A DNA stretch of 64,000 nucleotides from an uncultured Chlorobiaceae bacterium. GTDB taxonomy: Bacteria; Bacteroidota; Chlorobiia; Chlorobiales; Chlorobiaceae. Positions 49,729 to 61,128 of the stretch are shown here, piece after piece. Under the pieces are notes generated by a model. The model had not been told where the DNA came from, did no database searches, and was given only the letters and a program-made list of their open reading frames with translations. The first letter of the stretch is position 1, and each line of letters starts with the position of its first letter. The translations under genes were made by a program, and so were the position numbers. The DNA lies in assembly GCA_903869365.1 (NCBI GenBank), contig CAIPYV010000105.1, positions 1 to 64,000 on the forward strand, read 5' to 3'.

Positions 49729-50841
49729 ATGCAATTTATAGATCTCCTCTCTCAGAAAGACCGGATTCGTACCGCACTCCTTCATCGCATCGAAAGCATT
49801 CTGGACAGTGGCCATTTTATTATGGGACAGGAAGTGACTGAACTTGAGTCACGTCTTGCCTCCTATGTTGGTTCGCGCTACTGTGTCTCCTGCTCATCAG
49901 GAACTGATGCACTGCTTATGCCTCTGCTTGCAAAAGGCATTGGCCCGGGGGATGCTGTTATAACAACACCATTTACTTTTGTTGCAACTGCAGAAGTTAT
50001 CAGCCTTGTCGGAGCAACTCCAGTGTTTGTCGATGTCTGTCCTGATACCTTCAATATCAATCCTGAGCTTATCGGTCGAGCCATTGAAGAGGCTGTTGCA
50101 CAAGGATTGAAGCCCAAGGCGATTATTCCAGTCGATCTCTTCGGCCAGCCGGCTGATTATCCTCGTATTGAAGCGGTTGCCAACGCCTATAGGCTCTGGA
50201 TTCTTGAAGATGCTGCCCAGAGTTTCGGTGGAAGTTATAATGGTCGTAAAGCAGGAAGTTTCGGTCTTGCAGGAGCTACCTCATTTTTTCCGGCAAAACC
50301 CCTCGGCTGTTACGGCGATGGCGGCGCAATATTTACTGACGATGAAGAGCTTGACTCAGTGCTTCGATCAATAAGAGTTCATGGCAGCGGAGTCGACAAG
50401 TACAGTAATGACCGTATAGGTATAAACGGTCGACTCGATTCAATTCAGGCAGCAGTTCTTCTTGAAAAGCTCACTATTTTTGACGAAGAGCTTGCAGTTC
50501 GTCAGCGTATTGCTGATTGCTACAGCAACAGGCTGAAGCATAACGTCGTAGTTCCCCTGATTCAGAAACACTACACATCAGCATGGGCTCAATACTCCGT
50601 GCTTGCCGCGTCCCTTGAAGAACGCGAGCAACTCATGCAGGCTTTGCAAAAAGAGGGTATTCCTTCAATGATCTATTACAAAATTCCGCTCCATCTCCAG
50701 AAAGCCTATGCTTCTCTTGGGTATAAGGCCAGCGATTTCCCCGTTTCTGAAGATCTCAGCAGCAGAATCTTTGCTTTGCCGATGCACCCATATTTAAAAG
50801 AAGATGAGATTGAGAAAATCTGTGCGGTGCTGCTCGCCTGA
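49729..50841 (+). CDS. DegT/DnrJ/EryC1/StrS-family PLP aminotransferase
   Basis: The 370-residue enzyme has CSSGTDALLMPLLAKGIGPGDAVITTPFTFVATAE, VDVCPDTFNI, the PLP-Asp region LEDAAQSFGG and the Schiff-base Lys in TSFFPAKPLGCYGDGGA. INGRLDSIQAAVL is conserved. It transfers an amino group to a nucleotide-linked keto sugar for surface polysaccharide or similar. The sugar is unknown; no sugar gene cluster is next to it. It is divergent from mpl across 208 bp with no recognised site. Confidence 0.92.
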   Translation: MQFIDLLSQKDRIRTALLHRIESILDSGHFIMGQEVTELESRLASYVGSRYCVSCSSGTDALLMPLLAKGIGPGDAVITTPFTFVATAEVISLVGATPVFVDVCPDTFNINPELIGRAIEEAVAQGLKPKAIIPVDLFGQPADYPRIEAVANAYRLWILEDAAQSFGGSYNGRKAGSFGLAGATSFFPAKPLGCYGDGGAIFTDDEELDSVLRSIRVHGSGVDKYSNDRIGINGRLDSIQAAVLLEKLTIFDEELAVRQRIADCYSNRLKHNVVVPLIQKHYTSAWAQYSVLAASLEEREQLMQALQKEGIPSMIYYKIPLHLQKAYASLGYKASDFPVSEDLSSRIFALPMHPYLKEDEIEKICAVLLA

Positions 50842-50882
50842 ATGTTTTGTCACAGTCAGAGAAATGGTTCGGTTCTTCATTG

Positions 50883-51761
50883 TTATGTAAAGCTTACAGA
50901 AGTCCTTTTTCTTTTCAGAAAGTTCCTTACAGCAATAACAAAAGCTTCTGGCTTTTCTTCCTGTGGAAGATGCCCACAATCAGGCACAACCACCAGTTCC
51001 GCGCACGGAAGCTCACCGGCAAGCCGGATGCTCTCCTCTTTTTTTACCATGCTGTCGTGTTCACCCGTAATGACAAGGGTTTTCAGCGACATGGTTTTCA
51101 GTCGCTCATCCAGTCTGAGATGATGTGTCTCGATGAATAGTGCCCAGAAGGCTTGCGACCAGTTGCCAATCATCAGGTCATGGCGAAACGCAATCATAAC
51201 ATCGCCGCCAAGCCGTTTTGCGTTGTACCACATGGCACGAATAAGACGGTCATAAAGCCGTGTGATAACAAACTTCATGAAACGAGAAAAGAGCGGGCTC
51301 ATGGCTTTCATGGCAGGTTTTATGAACGCAGGCACCTCGCTCGTTGCATAGCCGCTGTAAATCATAGCGTCGGCAAGCACCAGCCCCTCGACATTTTCTG
51401 GATGGCGCAAGGCCGTCAGCAGTGCTATGGTACCTCCTGTTGAATTGCCAGCCAGCACTGCTTTGTTGAATCCAAGTTTTTTAATCAAAGACACAACCAG
51501 ATCACTCTGAGCTTCAGGAGTATAACTTACTCCCAAGCCCTTAGAAGGAAGAGGGCGTGAGGTCAGACCAAAAGCAGGGCGGTCGAATGCAATGACTGTT
51601 GCCGTTTCAGCCAGCTTATCAAAAACAAGCCTCCATGATCGGAGACTCAGAAAACTACCATGCAGCAGCACAATGAGCTGCTTTCCCTTGCCAGCTATCC
51701 GGTAATGAATATTGAACCCGTTCACCTCAATAAAACGGCTCTCTTTGTTTCCTGTGTCCAT
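50883..51761 (-). CDS. Alpha/beta hydrolase
   Basis: The 292-residue enzyme has an oxyanion HG motif in LIVLLHGSFLSLRSW, nucleophile Ser in LAGNSTGGTIAL, acid Asp in GEHDSM and His in VPDCGHLPQEEKP, so the triad is complete. A helical cap lies between strands 6 and 7. It may be an esterase, lipase or C-C hydrolase; the substrate cannot be told. It lies 39 bp downstream of lolD. Confidence 0.9.
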   Translation of the reverse strand: MDTGNKESRFIEVNGFNIHYRIAGKGKQLIVLLHGSFLSLRSWRLVFDKLAETATVIAFDRPAFGLTSRPLPSKGLGVSYTPEAQSDLVVSLIKKLGFNKAVLAGNSTGGTIALLTALRHPENVEGLVLADAMIYSGYATSEVPAFIKPAMKAMSPLFSRFMKFVITRLYDRLIRAMWYNAKRLGGDVMIAFRHDLMIGNWSQAFWALFIETHHLRLDERLKTMSLKTLVITGEHDSMVKKEESIRLAGELPCAELVVVPDCGHLPQEEKPEAFVIAVRNFLKRKRTSVSFT

Positions 51762-51800
51762 TGAAATTTTCGGTATCTTTTCTGGTTGTGGAAAGAGACA

Positions 51801-52493
51801 TCACTCCCCGCAATTATGTAGCAGCCCATCCTGCATCCTAAGGCATCGGTCAGACATGGAGGCGTACTCCTCATTATGGGTTACGATAATAAAAGAGGTA
51901 CGTCTTTCCTTGCTCAGTCGGGCCATCAACTCATAGAGCATACGACTGTTCTTGCTGTCAAGGTTGCCGCTCGGTTCATCAGCAAGGACAAGCTTCGGAT
52001 TATTCATCAGAGCCCGTGCAATAGCGACCCTTTGCTGTTCGCCGCCTGAGAGCTCTGAGGGTAGATGCTCGAAGCGCTCACTGAGTCCGAGTCCGGCAAG
52101 CAGTTCACCAGCATGTTTTTTTGCCGGCTGGAGCTTTCCGGTGGCGATGAACTCCGGCATCGCCACATTTTCAATTGCTGTAAAGTCAGAAAGCAGGTGA
52201 TGGAACTGGAAAACAAATCCAATTTTCCGGTTTCGGAATTTTGCCAAATCTTTTGGAGAGAGAGAGTATTTTTTATTCATGAACAACAGTTTCCCGTCAA
52301 ACAGAATTTCGCCTCCGTCTGGTGTATCGAGGGTGCCGAGCATGTTCAGCAGTGTTGTTTTTCCGCTCCCCGAAGCTCCTATGACCGTCACCATCTCTCC
52401 TTCACGGAGTGAGAGATTTATTCCGCGGAGGATTGGTATGGTTCTCTGACCTGGAAGTGTATAGGACTTACTTATGTTTTTTGCTTCAAGCAT
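51801..52493 (-). CDS. lolD: Lipoprotein-releasing ABC transporter ATPase LolD-type
   Basis: The 230-residue ATPase has Walker [13 protein letters not shown], signature [15 protein letters not shown], Walker [17 protein letters not shown] and the H-loop IVTHNEEYA. The MacB/LolD/FtsE-like size and GNLD motif fit LolD, which powers release of lipoproteins from the inner membrane. The LolC/E permease is not adjacent, so a related ABC ATPase of the same subfamily is an alternative. It starts 5 bp after proA. Confidence 0.82.
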   Translation of the reverse strand: MLEAKNISKSYTLPGQRTIPILRGINLSLREGEMVTVIGASGSGKTTLLNMLGTLDTPDGGEILFDGKLLFMNKKYSLSPKDLAKFRNRKIGFVFQFHHLLSDFTAIENVAMPEFIATGKLQPAKKHAGELLAGLGLSERFEHLPSELSGGEQQRVAIARALMNNPKLVLADEPSGNLDSKNSRMLYELMARLSKERRTSFIIVTHNEEYASMSDRCLRMQDGLLHNCGE

Positions 52494-52498
52494 CTTTG

Positions 52499-53752
52499 CT
52501 AAGGTCTGGTTTGGCCGTTACCCTCAATAATCCATTTGTAGGTAGTCAGCTCTTTCAAGGCCATCGGACCTCTTGCATGGAGTTTCTGGGTGCTGATGCC
52601 GATTTCTGCACCAAGTCCGAACTGGGCACCATCAGTAAATGCCGTTGAGGTGTTTGCATAGACCACCGCTGCATCAACTCGTTTTAAAAATATTTCTTTT
52701 GTCTCAGGGTCATCCGTTATAATTGCCTCACTGTGACGCGAACTGTAGTGTGCAATGTGCTCAAGTGCCTCTTCAAGCGAAGCAACGGTTTTTACCGACA
52801 TCTTCAGGGACAAAAACTCTGTGCCGAAGTGTTCCGGTTCAGCTCGGAGCAGTAAGGTGTCAGGGTAAAAACCTTGCAGTTTCAGGTATGCAGCTTCATC
52901 GGCAAAGAGCACCACCTCTTTTTCCTGCAGTGGTTTGACGAGTGTCGCAAGATCATCAAGCCGCTCCTGATGAATCACCAGGGTGTCGAGCGCATTGCAG
53001 ACACTTGGACGGCGGGTTTTTGCATTGAAAATGATCTTCTGACCAAGGTTGAGGTCGCCGCTTTTATCAAAATAGGTGTGTACAATCCCTGCGCCGGTTT
53101 CGATGACCGGAACTTTGGCATTGTCGCGGACAAAGTCGATCAGCTTCTGGCTCCCTCTTGGTATGATCATGTCGATATAGCCTACGGCGTTGAGCATGAC
53201 GCCAGCGGCCTCCCGTTCTGCAGGGAGGAGGTAGATGGTGTCTGGGTTGATCCCGTTCCCCTTCAGGACGGAGTGGATAAGATCGACAATGGCAATATTC
53301 GAATACAAGGCATCACTTCCGCCTTTCAGTACGGTGGCATTACCCGACTTCAGGCAGAGAGCAAAGACGTCGAAGGTGACGTTTGGTCGTGCTTCGTAGA
53401 TTATGCCAATGACTCCTATCGGAACAGTCACCTTTTTCAGGTTGAGGCCGTTCGGCAACACTCGAGCTTCAAGCACAGAGTCGAGCGGAGAGGGGAGTGA
53501 AGCGACGTTGCGGATGTCAGCGGCAATAGCATCAAGGCGCGATGCGTTGAGGAGCAGTCGGTCAACCATGGGGTCTGCCGGATCCATTCGTTCGATATCC
53601 TTCTGGTTGGCTTCAAGAATGACATCCTGGTGATCGGGTATGCTGTCGGCAAGGGCGAGCAGCAGGTGGTTGATCGTTTCATCGGTGAGAGTGATAATCT
53701 CTCTGCTTGCCCGCTGGACAGCGCGGAGCTGTGTTGTTATCGTTTCCTTCAT
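52499..53752 (-). CDS. proA: Gamma-glutamyl phosphate reductase
   Basis: The 417-residue aldehyde-dehydrogenase-like enzyme has [16 protein letters not shown], the [11 protein letters not shown] cofactor site, [12 protein letters not shown], the catalytic Cys region [16 protein letters not shown] and [17 protein letters not shown]. It reduces gamma-glutamyl phosphate to the semialdehyde, the second step of proline synthesis. proB lies just upstream (12 bp) in the same operon. Confidence 0.97.
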   Translation of the reverse strand: MKETITTQLRAVQRASREIITLTDETINHLLLALADSIPDHQDVILEANQKDIERMDPADPMVDRLLLNASRLDAIAADIRNVASLPSPLDSVLEARVLPNGLNLKKVTVPIGVIGIIYEARPNVTFDVFALCLKSGNATVLKGGSDALYSNIAIVDLIHSVLKGNGINPDTIYLLPAEREAAGVMLNAVGYIDMIIPRGSQKLIDFVRDNAKVPVIETGAGIVHTYFDKSGDLNLGQKIIFNAKTRRPSVCNALDTLVIHQERLDDLATLVKPLQEKEVVLFADEAAYLKLQGFYPDTLLLRAEPEHFGTEFLSLKMSVKTVASLEEALEHIAHYSSRHSEAIITDDPETKEIFLKRVDAAVVYANTSTAFTDGAQFGLGAEIGISTQKLHARGPMALKELTTYKWIIEGNGQTRP

Positions 53753-53764
53753 GTCGGACGGAGT

Positions 53765-54850
53765 TCAGGAGGTTATATAGAGGTAATCGTAATGAATCAG
53801 GGGTTTCTGATCTTTAAGCCCTATGATGGCCATTGTTTTTTCTGAGCTGTATTGCGCCATACCGTAGCCAATGACGGTGCCGTCTGTAGCGCATACCTTG
53901 ATAATGTCACCTTTCAGGAAACGCCCTTCAATCGACTCAATACCAACAGGGAGCAGGCTGTTGGCGCGCTCTCCGGCTACCAGCGCCATTTCAGCGCCCA
54001 TGTTGACGGTGACCGCTCCCTTTTCCATCCCTTCGCTATTGGCAATCCAACGTTTTGGCCCGTGCGTTGCTTTTTGAGGCAGAAATTTTGTTCCGTTTTG
54101 TTCTCCCCCAAGAATGGAAAGGAGAATATCGGGGGTGCGTCCGTTAGCGATATGAACGGTGATGCCGAGCCGTGAAAGCTTATGCGCTATATGGCACTTG
54201 GTCAGCATTCCCCCTCGTCCGAATTCTGATTTGCCCGGATGGATATACTGGTGAAAATGTTTTGTCGATGGGTCAATGACGGGGATGATGGTGCCGTTCC
54301 CTGTTTTCATGTCAAAGAGACCGTCAACATGTGAAAGAATGATATAGCCCTCAACATCCATCATTGATGCGATGAGGCCGGAGAGTTCATCATTGTCGGT
54401 AAACATCAGCTCGGTCACTGAAACGGCATCGTTTTCATTGACAACAGGAATAATGTTCTGTTGCAGAAGGGAGCTGAAGCAGGTTTGCATGTTGAGGTAG
54501 TGTAGGCGGTCGCTGAAATCACTTTTGGTTACAAGGATCTGTGCGGTAACCAGACCGTGTTTGCTGAAAAGCTCGTTGTAGGTGCTGATCAGCTTGATCT
54601 GCCCCGTTGAAGCAAGTACCTGTCGCGCAGCAACCGGCGCGATGGTACCCGAGAGTTTGACAACCGAACGTCCAGCGCCGACAGCACCCGATGAGACAAG
54701 GATAATCTGGATCCCTTGCATCTGCAGTTCAGCTATCTGTGCGGTCAGTTGCTGGAGAATTTCAAGGTCAAGTTCTCCTTTTTTATCGGTAATGACATTG
54801 GTGCCGACTTTTACAACAATTTTTTTATAAATCGGATGTGGATTTTTCAT
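53765..54850 (-). CDS. proB: Glutamate 5-kinase
   Basis: The 361-residue protein has the amino acid kinase domain (VVKVGTNVITDKKG, LVSSGAVGAGR, VNENDAVSV, DGLFDMKTG, GRGGMLTKCHIAHKL) and a C-terminal PUA domain (residues about 275-355, with GANSLLPVG-like ERANSLLPVGI and ALVAG). It phosphorylates glutamate in the first step of proline synthesis, where proline usually inhibits. It is followed directly by proA. Confidence 0.97.
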   Translation of the reverse strand: MKNPHPIYKKIVVKVGTNVITDKKGELDLEILQQLTAQIAELQMQGIQIILVSSGAVGAGRSVVKLSGTIAPVAARQVLASTGQIKLISTYNELFSKHGLVTAQILVTKSDFSDRLHYLNMQTCFSSLLQQNIIPVVNENDAVSVTELMFTDNDELSGLIASMMDVEGYIILSHVDGLFDMKTGNGTIIPVIDPSTKHFHQYIHPGKSEFGRGGMLTKCHIAHKLSRLGITVHIANGRTPDILLSILGGEQNGTKFLPQKATHGPKRWIANSEGMEKGAVTVNMGAEMALVAGERANSLLPVGIESIEGRFLKGDIIKVCATDGTVIGYGMAQYSSEKTMAIIGLKDQKPLIHYDYLYITS

Positions 54851-54853
54851 GCT

Positions 54854-55180
54854 TTAATGAACCTGTTTCTGACCGAAATGCAACCCTGCAACGCCAAGAA
54901 TAATAAGCAGCAGAGAAAAGAGTTTGATGGCACTGATACTTTCTCCGAACCAGACGACTCCGATAACAGTTATAAGAGCAGTTCCAAGTGCCGACCAGAT
55001 CGCATAGGTCACTGCGATGGGCAGTACCCTGAGTGTAAACGAAAGAAAGGTAAAGCTCAGCCCGTAAAAAAAGAAAATAAAAAGTGTTGGGGCCAGTTTA
55101 GTGCATCCGTCTGAAATTTTCAAGCATGTGGTGCCGGATACTTCAAACAGGATTGCAATAATCAGATAGATCCAGTGCAT
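54854..55180 (-). CDS. Small multidrug resistance (SMR) family transporter
   Basis: The 108-residue protein has four membrane helices. The essential membrane Glu is Glu13 in IAILFEVSGTTCLK, and ITYAIWSALGTALI-like VTYAIWSALGTALITVIGV plus GESISAIKLFSLLLIILGVAGL complete the EmrE signature. It is a proton-coupled exporter working as an antiparallel dimer. It may export quaternary amines, guanidinium or polyamines; the subtype cannot be told by eye. It lies 3 bp upstream of proB and probably leads this operon. Confidence 0.93.
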   Translation of the reverse strand: MHWIYLIIAILFEVSGTTCLKISDGCTKLAPTLFIFFFYGLSFTFLSFTLRVLPIAVTYAIWSALGTALITVIGVVWFGESISAIKLFSLLLIILGVAGLHFGQKQVH

Positions 55181-55356
55181 TGATAATTGAGAGAAAAAAG
55201 GTTAAAAAAAGGCCGCTGGTAGCCGGTGCATGTCAGCAGGGTAGTTTGTGTTCAACTGAAAAGATATGCATATTTGCTTCCAGATAACTTATTTTTCCGG
55301 ATGAAAATATGAGTGCCTTCCTGTAGGGTTGAAGCGTAACTTCTGGATTGTAAACG

Positions 55357-57531
55357 ATGCTGATGAGCCTTATTGATATTGCATTGCCGTTGAAGAATCC
55401 GGTATTACAGTTTTCACTGATACTGTTTATCATTCTTTTTGCACCTGTTTTCCTGAACAGGCTGAAAATCCCGAGCTTGATAAGCCTTATTATTGCCGGA
55501 GCGGCCATTGGTCCCCATGGGTTTAATTTGATGCTTCGTGACAGCAGTATTATCCTGTTTGGCACGGTTGGTTTGCTCTATATCATGTTTCTTGCAGGAT
55601 TGGAAATTGATGTTGAGGATTTTCGTAAAAACAGCCGAAACAGTATTCTGTTTGGCCTCTATACTTTTTCTATCTCCATTGTTCTTGGAATTCTTGTAGG
55701 CTTCTATATTCTCGACTTTTCGCTGTTTTCATCCATTCTTATCGGCAGTATTTTTGCCTCTCATACGCTCATTGTCTACCCGACCGTCAGTAAGCTCGGT
55801 GTTTCAATGAATAAGGCGGTCACTATTGCTATTGGCGGCACCATTATCACTGATACTCTTGCTTTGCTGGTTCTGGCAGTTATTGCCGGAATGTCGTCAG
55901 GGGAGTTGATGACTGGATTCTGGATAAGGCTTTTGATTGGTATAACGCTTTTCAGTCTTGTTGTTCTGCTGCTTTTTCCTTTGATGGCCCGTTGGTTTTT
56001 CAAGCGTTTTGATGACAGTGTTCTCCAGTATCTCTTTGTTTTGGCCATGGTTTTTTTCGGTGGTTTTCTTGCGGAAGCCGCTGGTGTTGAGGCCATTATC
56101 GGTGCATTTTTCAGCGGACTCGCTCTGAACCGTCTGATTCCCCGTACATCGCCGCTTATGAACAGAATCAAGTTTGTCGGCAATGCGCTGTTTATTCCGT
56201 TTTTTTTGATTGGTGTCGGGATGCTTATTGATATTCGCGCTTTTTTTAAGGATTATAACACGATAAAGGTTGCTGCGGTTATAACGGTCGCCGCTACAGT
56301 GGCAAAATATCTTTCAGCGTGGATTACCCAGAAAATGTTTGGTTTTTCGCTTGATCAACGCAGGCTGATTTTTGGCCTCATAAGTGCTCATGCGGCATTG
56401 GCGCTTGCAACAGTGTTGATCGGTTATAACATTATTACCGGTTACACCCTTAAAGGCGATCCAGTAAGATTGCTTGATGAGAGCGTTTTGAACGGTACTA
56501 TACTGTTTATTCTTATAACCTGTACTCTGGCTACCATTATAGGCGAGAAAGGTGCGCAGAATATTGCTCTTGCTGATACTGTTGATGAGGTTGCTGAAAC
56601 CGGTATGGCGCATACTGAAGAGCGTATACTGATTCCCATGAACGATATCAGCACGGTTGAGGAGCTGGTCAATCTCAGCGTAACCGTAAAATCGAAGAAG
56701 GACAAACGTGGGATTTATGCTCTTCATGTAGCAGACAACACCATGAGTGACGAAGCTGCAGAAAAGCATGCCGGAAAAATTCTTGAAAAAGCAGTGGTTG
56801 CAGCATCGTCTATCGATTACGATATGACAAGGTTGATTCGTTATGACAGCAATGTGGTTAACGGAATTACCGGTGTAATCCGGGAGCAGAAAATAACGGA
56901 TCTTATCTTAGGATTGCATCAACAGAGTATTCTTACCGATAGCTTGCTTGGCAGTGCATCCGCAAATATTCTTGGCCGGTGTAATATCACAACCTTTATT
57001 TATAAACCGGTTCAGCCCCTCGCTACCATCAAGCGCACGATTGTCGTTATTCCCGCGGGAGCTGAAAATGAAATCGGGTTTGTGCACTGGATGGAGAAGG
57101 TGATCAACATCATAAAAAATACTGGATCAAAACTTGTGGTTTATGCAACAAAACAAACACTCATTTATTTGAAAGAGGCCTATTTCCCAAGCATTTCCAA
57201 TGCAGAATACAAACTTTTCAAGGAGTGGGATGATTTTCTCGTTCTTTCGAGGGAGATAAAAAATGACGATAACCTGATTGTTGTGATGAGCAGGAAAAAT
57301 AATTTATCCTATCACAGTAAAATGGCAAAGATGCCGGTCTACCTTAACAGGTATTTCCAGAAAAACAGTTTTATTCTGGTTTACCCTGTTCAGACGGTTA
57401 TAGCGGATGATACCTGTGAGGGTACAACTGTTCTTCCTGTCAAAAAAACTTTTTTAAGTTTTGAGGGGATTGGACAAATTCTTGAAAAAGTGTACAAAAG
57501 AAAGAAGCATGACTCCTCGGATGAACCCTGA
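55357..57531 (+). CDS. CPA2-family cation:proton antiporter with C-terminal universal-stress-like domains
   Basis: The 724-residue protein has 12-13 membrane helices in residues 1-400: LKIPSLISLIIAGAAIGPHG and FLAGLEIDVEDFRKN at the start, SHTLIVYPTVSKLG and IIGAFFSGLALNRLI with the ion-site region typical of KefB/NapA-type exchangers. The cytosolic part (430-720) looks like two UspA-like folds (RILIPMNDISTVEELV; KRTIVVIPAGAENEIG) that could bind nucleotide and gate transport. Whether Na+ or K+ is moved is not evident. Confidence 0.9.
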   Translation: MLMSLIDIALPLKNPVLQFSLILFIILFAPVFLNRLKIPSLISLIIAGAAIGPHGFNLMLRDSSIILFGTVGLLYIMFLAGLEIDVEDFRKNSRNSILFGLYTFSISIVLGILVGFYILDFSLFSSILIGSIFASHTLIVYPTVSKLGVSMNKAVTIAIGGTIITDTLALLVLAVIAGMSSGELMTGFWIRLLIGITLFSLVVLLLFPLMARWFFKRFDDSVLQYLFVLAMVFFGGFLAEAAGVEAIIGAFFSGLALNRLIPRTSPLMNRIKFVGNALFIPFFLIGVGMLIDIRAFFKDYNTIKVAAVITVAATVAKYLSAWITQKMFGFSLDQRRLIFGLISAHAALALATVLIGYNIITGYTLKGDPVRLLDESVLNGTILFILITCTLATIIGEKGAQNIALADTVDEVAETGMAHTEERILIPMNDISTVEELVNLSVTVKSKKDKRGIYALHVADNTMSDEAAEKHAGKILEKAVVAASSIDYDMTRLIRYDSNVVNGITGVIREQKITDLILGLHQQSILTDSLLGSASANILGRCNITTFIYKPVQPLATIKRTIVVIPAGAENEIGFVHWMEKVINIIKNTGSKLVVYATKQTLIYLKEAYFPSISNAEYKLFKEWDDFLVLSREIKNDDNLIVVMSRKNNLSYHSKMAKMPVYLNRYFQKNSFILVYPVQTVIADDTCEGTTVLPVKKTFLSFEGIGQILEKVYKRKKHDSSDEP

Positions 57532-57674
57532 TATGCCAAAGCCTGTTTTTTGACTTTGGAAATTTCGCAAGGCTTCATATTATTTGGTCATCAAGGCCGA
57601 TGTCTCGGTATTGGGTGAGGCAACTATCAGCCTCTCCGGTATATTCCTGAGAGATAAATTAATGTAGTGGATTT

Positions 57675-58235
57675 ATGATATTAGCGATCAACATTTATAG
57701 TGACGATATACTTCGAAAGAAAGCCAAGCCTCTGAAGGGTATCGACAGTGGCACTGAAGAGCTGGTAGCCTTTATGTTTGAGACGATGCGCAATGCTTCG
57801 GGTATCGGTCTTGCAGCTCCCCAGGTCGGACATTCGGTTCGGCTGCTTGTACTTGATATTTCAGGTCTTGCCAATTATCCCGATGCAAAGCCGATGGTTG
57901 TGATTAACCCCCATATTCTTGCTGTCAGGGGCTACAACGATATGGAAGAGGGTTGTTTAAGCCTGCCCGGTGTGAAGGGGGACGTTGAACGTCCGGCTGC
58001 TATTACCCTGAAATATCGTAATGAGCATTTTGAAGAGATGACCGGGGAATTTTCCGGAATGTACGCAAGGGTGCTTCAGCATGAGATAGATCATCTCAAC
58101 GGCACACTCTTTGTCGACAGAATGGAGAAGCGTGACCGGAGAAAAATCCAGAAAGAGCTGGATGCCTTTGTTGCGGGCAGTGTGACTGCTGCCTACCCCA
58201 TTGCGCGTAAGCAACTTACAGCCAAATCCTCTTGA
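57675..58235 (+). CDS. def: Peptide deformylase
   Basis: The 186-residue metalloenzyme has all three motifs: [18 protein letters not shown] (metal Cys) and QHEIDHLNG (HExxH). It removes the formyl group from nascent proteins. fmt, which adds that group to initiator tRNA, follows 5 bp downstream, the common pairing. Confidence 0.97.
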   Translation: MILAINIYSDDILRKKAKPLKGIDSGTEELVAFMFETMRNASGIGLAAPQVGHSVRLLVLDISGLANYPDAKPMVVINPHILAVRGYNDMEEGCLSLPGVKGDVERPAAITLKYRNEHFEEMTGEFSGMYARVLQHEIDHLNGTLFVDRMEKRDRRKIQKELDAFVAGSVTAAYPIARKQLTAKSS

Positions 58236-58240
58236 GTGCC

Positions 58241-59182
58241 ATGCGGATTATTTTTATGGGCACGCCGCAGTTCGCTGTTCCTTCGCTGAAGGCTATTGCT
58301 GCAGCAGATGATCACTTCGAGCTGGTTCTGGTTGTTACCGGATCAGATAAACCCCGCAGGAATAAACATGCTGAGGCTGAACCCTCTCCAGTAAAACAGA
58401 CCGCAATGTCTCTTGGGTTTACGGTCTATGAAACTGACGATGTTACAAGCCAGGAATTCGCCGACATTGTAGCGGCTCAGAGAGCAGATGTCATAGTCGT
58501 GGCTGCTTTCCGTATTCTGCCGTCCGCGGTGTTTGAGCAGGCCTCCCTTGGTGCGTTTAACCTTCACGCATCATTGCTTCCGGCTTACCGCGGAGCAGCC
58601 CCGATTAATTGGGCAATGATCAAGGGTGAACACGAAACTGGTGTCACCACATTTTTTCTCCAGCAAAGGGTCGATACCGGTAATGTTATACTACAGGAAA
58701 AAATGCTTATAGAGCCTGCTGAAAATGCCACAGATCTTGCCACCCGCCTGTCAGAGGCCGGTGCTCGTATAGTTGTCGATACGCTTCACTTGATTGCTTC
58801 ACGCAAGGTGGTGGTATATCGTCAGGATGAAACCCTTGTTTCCAAAGCGCCAAAACTTACCCGTGACAATACTCGTATAAAGTGGTCCCAATCGGCCAAA
58901 GCTGTCAATGATTTTATCAGGGGTCTTGCCATGAAGCCAACGGCCTGGACAACCTTCAATGGGAAAACCATGAAGATATTCAAGGCCATAGCAGCTCCTT
59001 CTCCTGAAACAACGCCAGCCTCTCCGGGAACGATTGTTGTTGAACATGGAAGACTTTACGCATCCTGTTCTGATGGCTGGCTTGAGCTTCTGTCGCTCCA
59101 GCTTGAAGGCCGGAAACCTATGGAAGCATCTGAGTTTCTCAGGGGCTTTCGTCATGACCATCAGCAGCAGTTCTTTGTCTAG
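58241..59182 (+). CDS. fmt: Methionyl-tRNA formyltransferase
   Basis: The enzyme has 313 residues from the ATG at 58241; the track start is a TTG overlapping the def stop. [18 protein letters not shown], the folate-site [22 protein letters not shown] and the RVDTGNVI loop define Fmt. The C-terminal domain binds tRNA. It formylates Met-tRNA for translation initiation. Confidence 0.97.
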   Translation: MRIIFMGTPQFAVPSLKAIAAADDHFELVLVVTGSDKPRRNKHAEAEPSPVKQTAMSLGFTVYETDDVTSQEFADIVAAQRADVIVVAAFRILPSAVFEQASLGAFNLHASLLPAYRGAAPINWAMIKGEHETGVTTFFLQQRVDTGNVILQEKMLIEPAENATDLATRLSEAGARIVVDTLHLIASRKVVVYRQDETLVSKAPKLTRDNTRIKWSQSAKAVNDFIRGLAMKPTAWTTFNGKTMKIFKAIAAPSPETTPASPGTIVVEHGRLYASCSDGWLELLSLQLEGRKPMEASEFLRGFRHDHQQQFFV

Positions 59183-59260
59183 CGACTCTGCCATGTCACA
59201 ATCGTATTAATTGCTTATATTCCTCACCTTAAATTTTTATCAGAATCTAACGCTTATTTT

Positions 59261-61078
59261 ATGGCATTGTCCAGTACAGAAGTTAATCGTCTCAGGAACT
59301 TCTGCATTATCGCTCATATTGATCATGGAAAGTCCACACTGGCCGACCGCCTGCTGGAAGTAACCCACACTCTTGACCGTACTCAGATGGCCTCCGCACA
59401 GGTCCTTGATGATATGGATCTTGAACGGGAGCGTGGTATTACCATCAAAAGCCATGCAGTTCAGATGAAGTACAAAGCTGCAGATGGTTGCGATTATACA
59501 TTAAACCTGATCGATACTCCCGGTCACGTTGACTTCAGTTATGAAGTTTCCCGTTCACTTGCCGCCTGCGAAGGAGCGCTCCTTATTGTTGATGCCACCC
59601 AGGGAGTAGAAGCTCAGACCATTGCCAATCTCTATCTTGCCATCGAAGCCGGTCTTGAAATTATACCAGTTATCAATAAAATTGATCTTCCATCCTCGGA
59701 TGTGGAGGGAGTTGCCCGCCAGATCATGGATCTTGTCGGCATTAAACGTCAGGATATTCTTCAGGTATCGGCTAAAGCCGGCCTCGGGATTACTGAACTG
59801 ATGGAAGCCATTATCGCTCGAGTTCCAGCACCTGCCGACAATAATCATCTTCCTTTGAGAGCCCTGATTTTTGATTCGGTTTTTGATGCCTATCGTGGCG
59901 TGGTTGTCTATCTTCGTATTGTTGAAGGATCGCTTAAAAAGGGTGACAAGGTCAAATTTTTTGCCAGCGAAAAGGTATTTCTTGCTGACGAAATAGGGGT
60001 CATGGGCATGAAGAGGCAGCCCAAAAATCTCCTTGAATCAGGAGATGTCGGCTATCTGATCTGTTCCATCAAGGATGTCAAGGATGCTAAAGTCGGCGAC
60101 ACGGTGACGCTTGTCGATTCTCCTGCAAAAGAGCGTCTTGAGGGATACAAGGAGGTCAAACCAATGGTCTTCAGTGGACTCTATCCGATTAACTCGAATG
60201 AATTTGAGGATCTTCGCGAATCGCTTGAAAAGCTTGCCCTGAACGATGCCTCTCTTGTCTATACCCCCGAAACATCCGTTGCTCTGGGTTTCGGGTTCAG
60301 ATGCGGATTTCTCGGTCTGCTGCACATGGAAATTGTTCAGGAGCGTCTGGAACGTGAATATGGAGTCAATATCATTACTACGGTGCCAAACGTTGAGTAT
60401 CGCGTTGTTTTGACCAATTCAGAAGTGGTGATTGTCGACAACCCATCCAAGATGCCCAATACGACGAGGATAAATCTTGTTGAAGAGCCCTATGTCAGCA
60501 TGCAGATTATTACGCTTGCCGACTATATCGGTAATATCATGAAGCTTGGCATGGAACGTCGCGGCGATTACAAAACTACTGATTATCTCGATACCACAAG
60601 AGTGATCATGCATTTTGATTTTCCTCTATCAGAAATTGTGTTTGACTTTCATGACAGGCTCAAATCAATTTCAAAAGGCTATGCTTCAATGGATTACGAA
60701 TACATCGGCTACCGCGAATCCGATCTGGTTAAACTCGATGTGCTGCTGAATGGTGATGCAGTCGATGCACTTTCGATAGTTGTTCACCACTCGAAAGCTT
60801 ATGACTGGGGTAAAAAGCTGTGCCTGAAGTTGAAAGGGATTATTCCCAAACAGATGTATGAAGTTGCTATCCAGGCAGCCATCGGCAGCAAAATTATTTC
60901 GCGTGAAACCATATCGGCCATGAGGAAAAACGTGCTGGCGAAATGTTATGGTGGTGATATCAGTAGAAAACGCAAGTTGCTTGAAAAACAGAAAGAGGGA
61001 AAAAAACGCATGAAACAGGTTGGCAGGGTAGAGGTTCCGCAGGAGGCGTTCCTTGCGTTATTGAATATTGATGAGTAG
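59261..61078 (+). CDS. lepA: Elongation factor 4 (LepA)
   Basis: The 605-residue GTPase has G1 [16 protein letters not shown]2 RGITIKS, G3 [11 protein letters not shown] and G4 INKIDLP. LepA-specific features follow: [23 protein letters not shown] and the C-terminal domain with [22 protein letters not shown]. It acts on ribosomes during initiation or stress. lepB lies 50 bp downstream, the classic lepA-lepB order. Confidence 0.98.
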   Translation: MALSSTEVNRLRNFCIIAHIDHGKSTLADRLLEVTHTLDRTQMASAQVLDDMDLERERGITIKSHAVQMKYKAADGCDYTLNLIDTPGHVDFSYEVSRSLAACEGALLIVDATQGVEAQTIANLYLAIEAGLEIIPVINKIDLPSSDVEGVARQIMDLVGIKRQDILQVSAKAGLGITELMEAIIARVPAPADNNHLPLRALIFDSVFDAYRGVVVYLRIVEGSLKKGDKVKFFASEKVFLADEIGVMGMKRQPKNLLESGDVGYLICSIKDVKDAKVGDTVTLVDSPAKERLEGYKEVKPMVFSGLYPINSNEFEDLRESLEKLALNDASLVYTPETSVALGFGFRCGFLGLLHMEIVQERLEREYGVNIITTVPNVEYRVVLTNSEVVIVDNPSKMPNTTRINLVEEPYVSMQIITLADYIGNIMKLGMERRGDYKTTDYLDTTRVIMHFDFPLSEIVFDFHDRLKSISKGYASMDYEYIGYRESDLVKLDVLLNGDAVDALSIVVHHSKAYDWGKKLCLKLKGIIPKQMYEVAIQAAIGSKIISRETISAMRKNVLAKCYGGDISRKRKLLEKQKEGKKRMKQVGRVEVPQEAFLALLNIDE

Positions 61079-61128
61079 CGTTTGCTCCCCAAAGAAGATT
61101 TTATTAAACGAATCAAAAATCTACATCA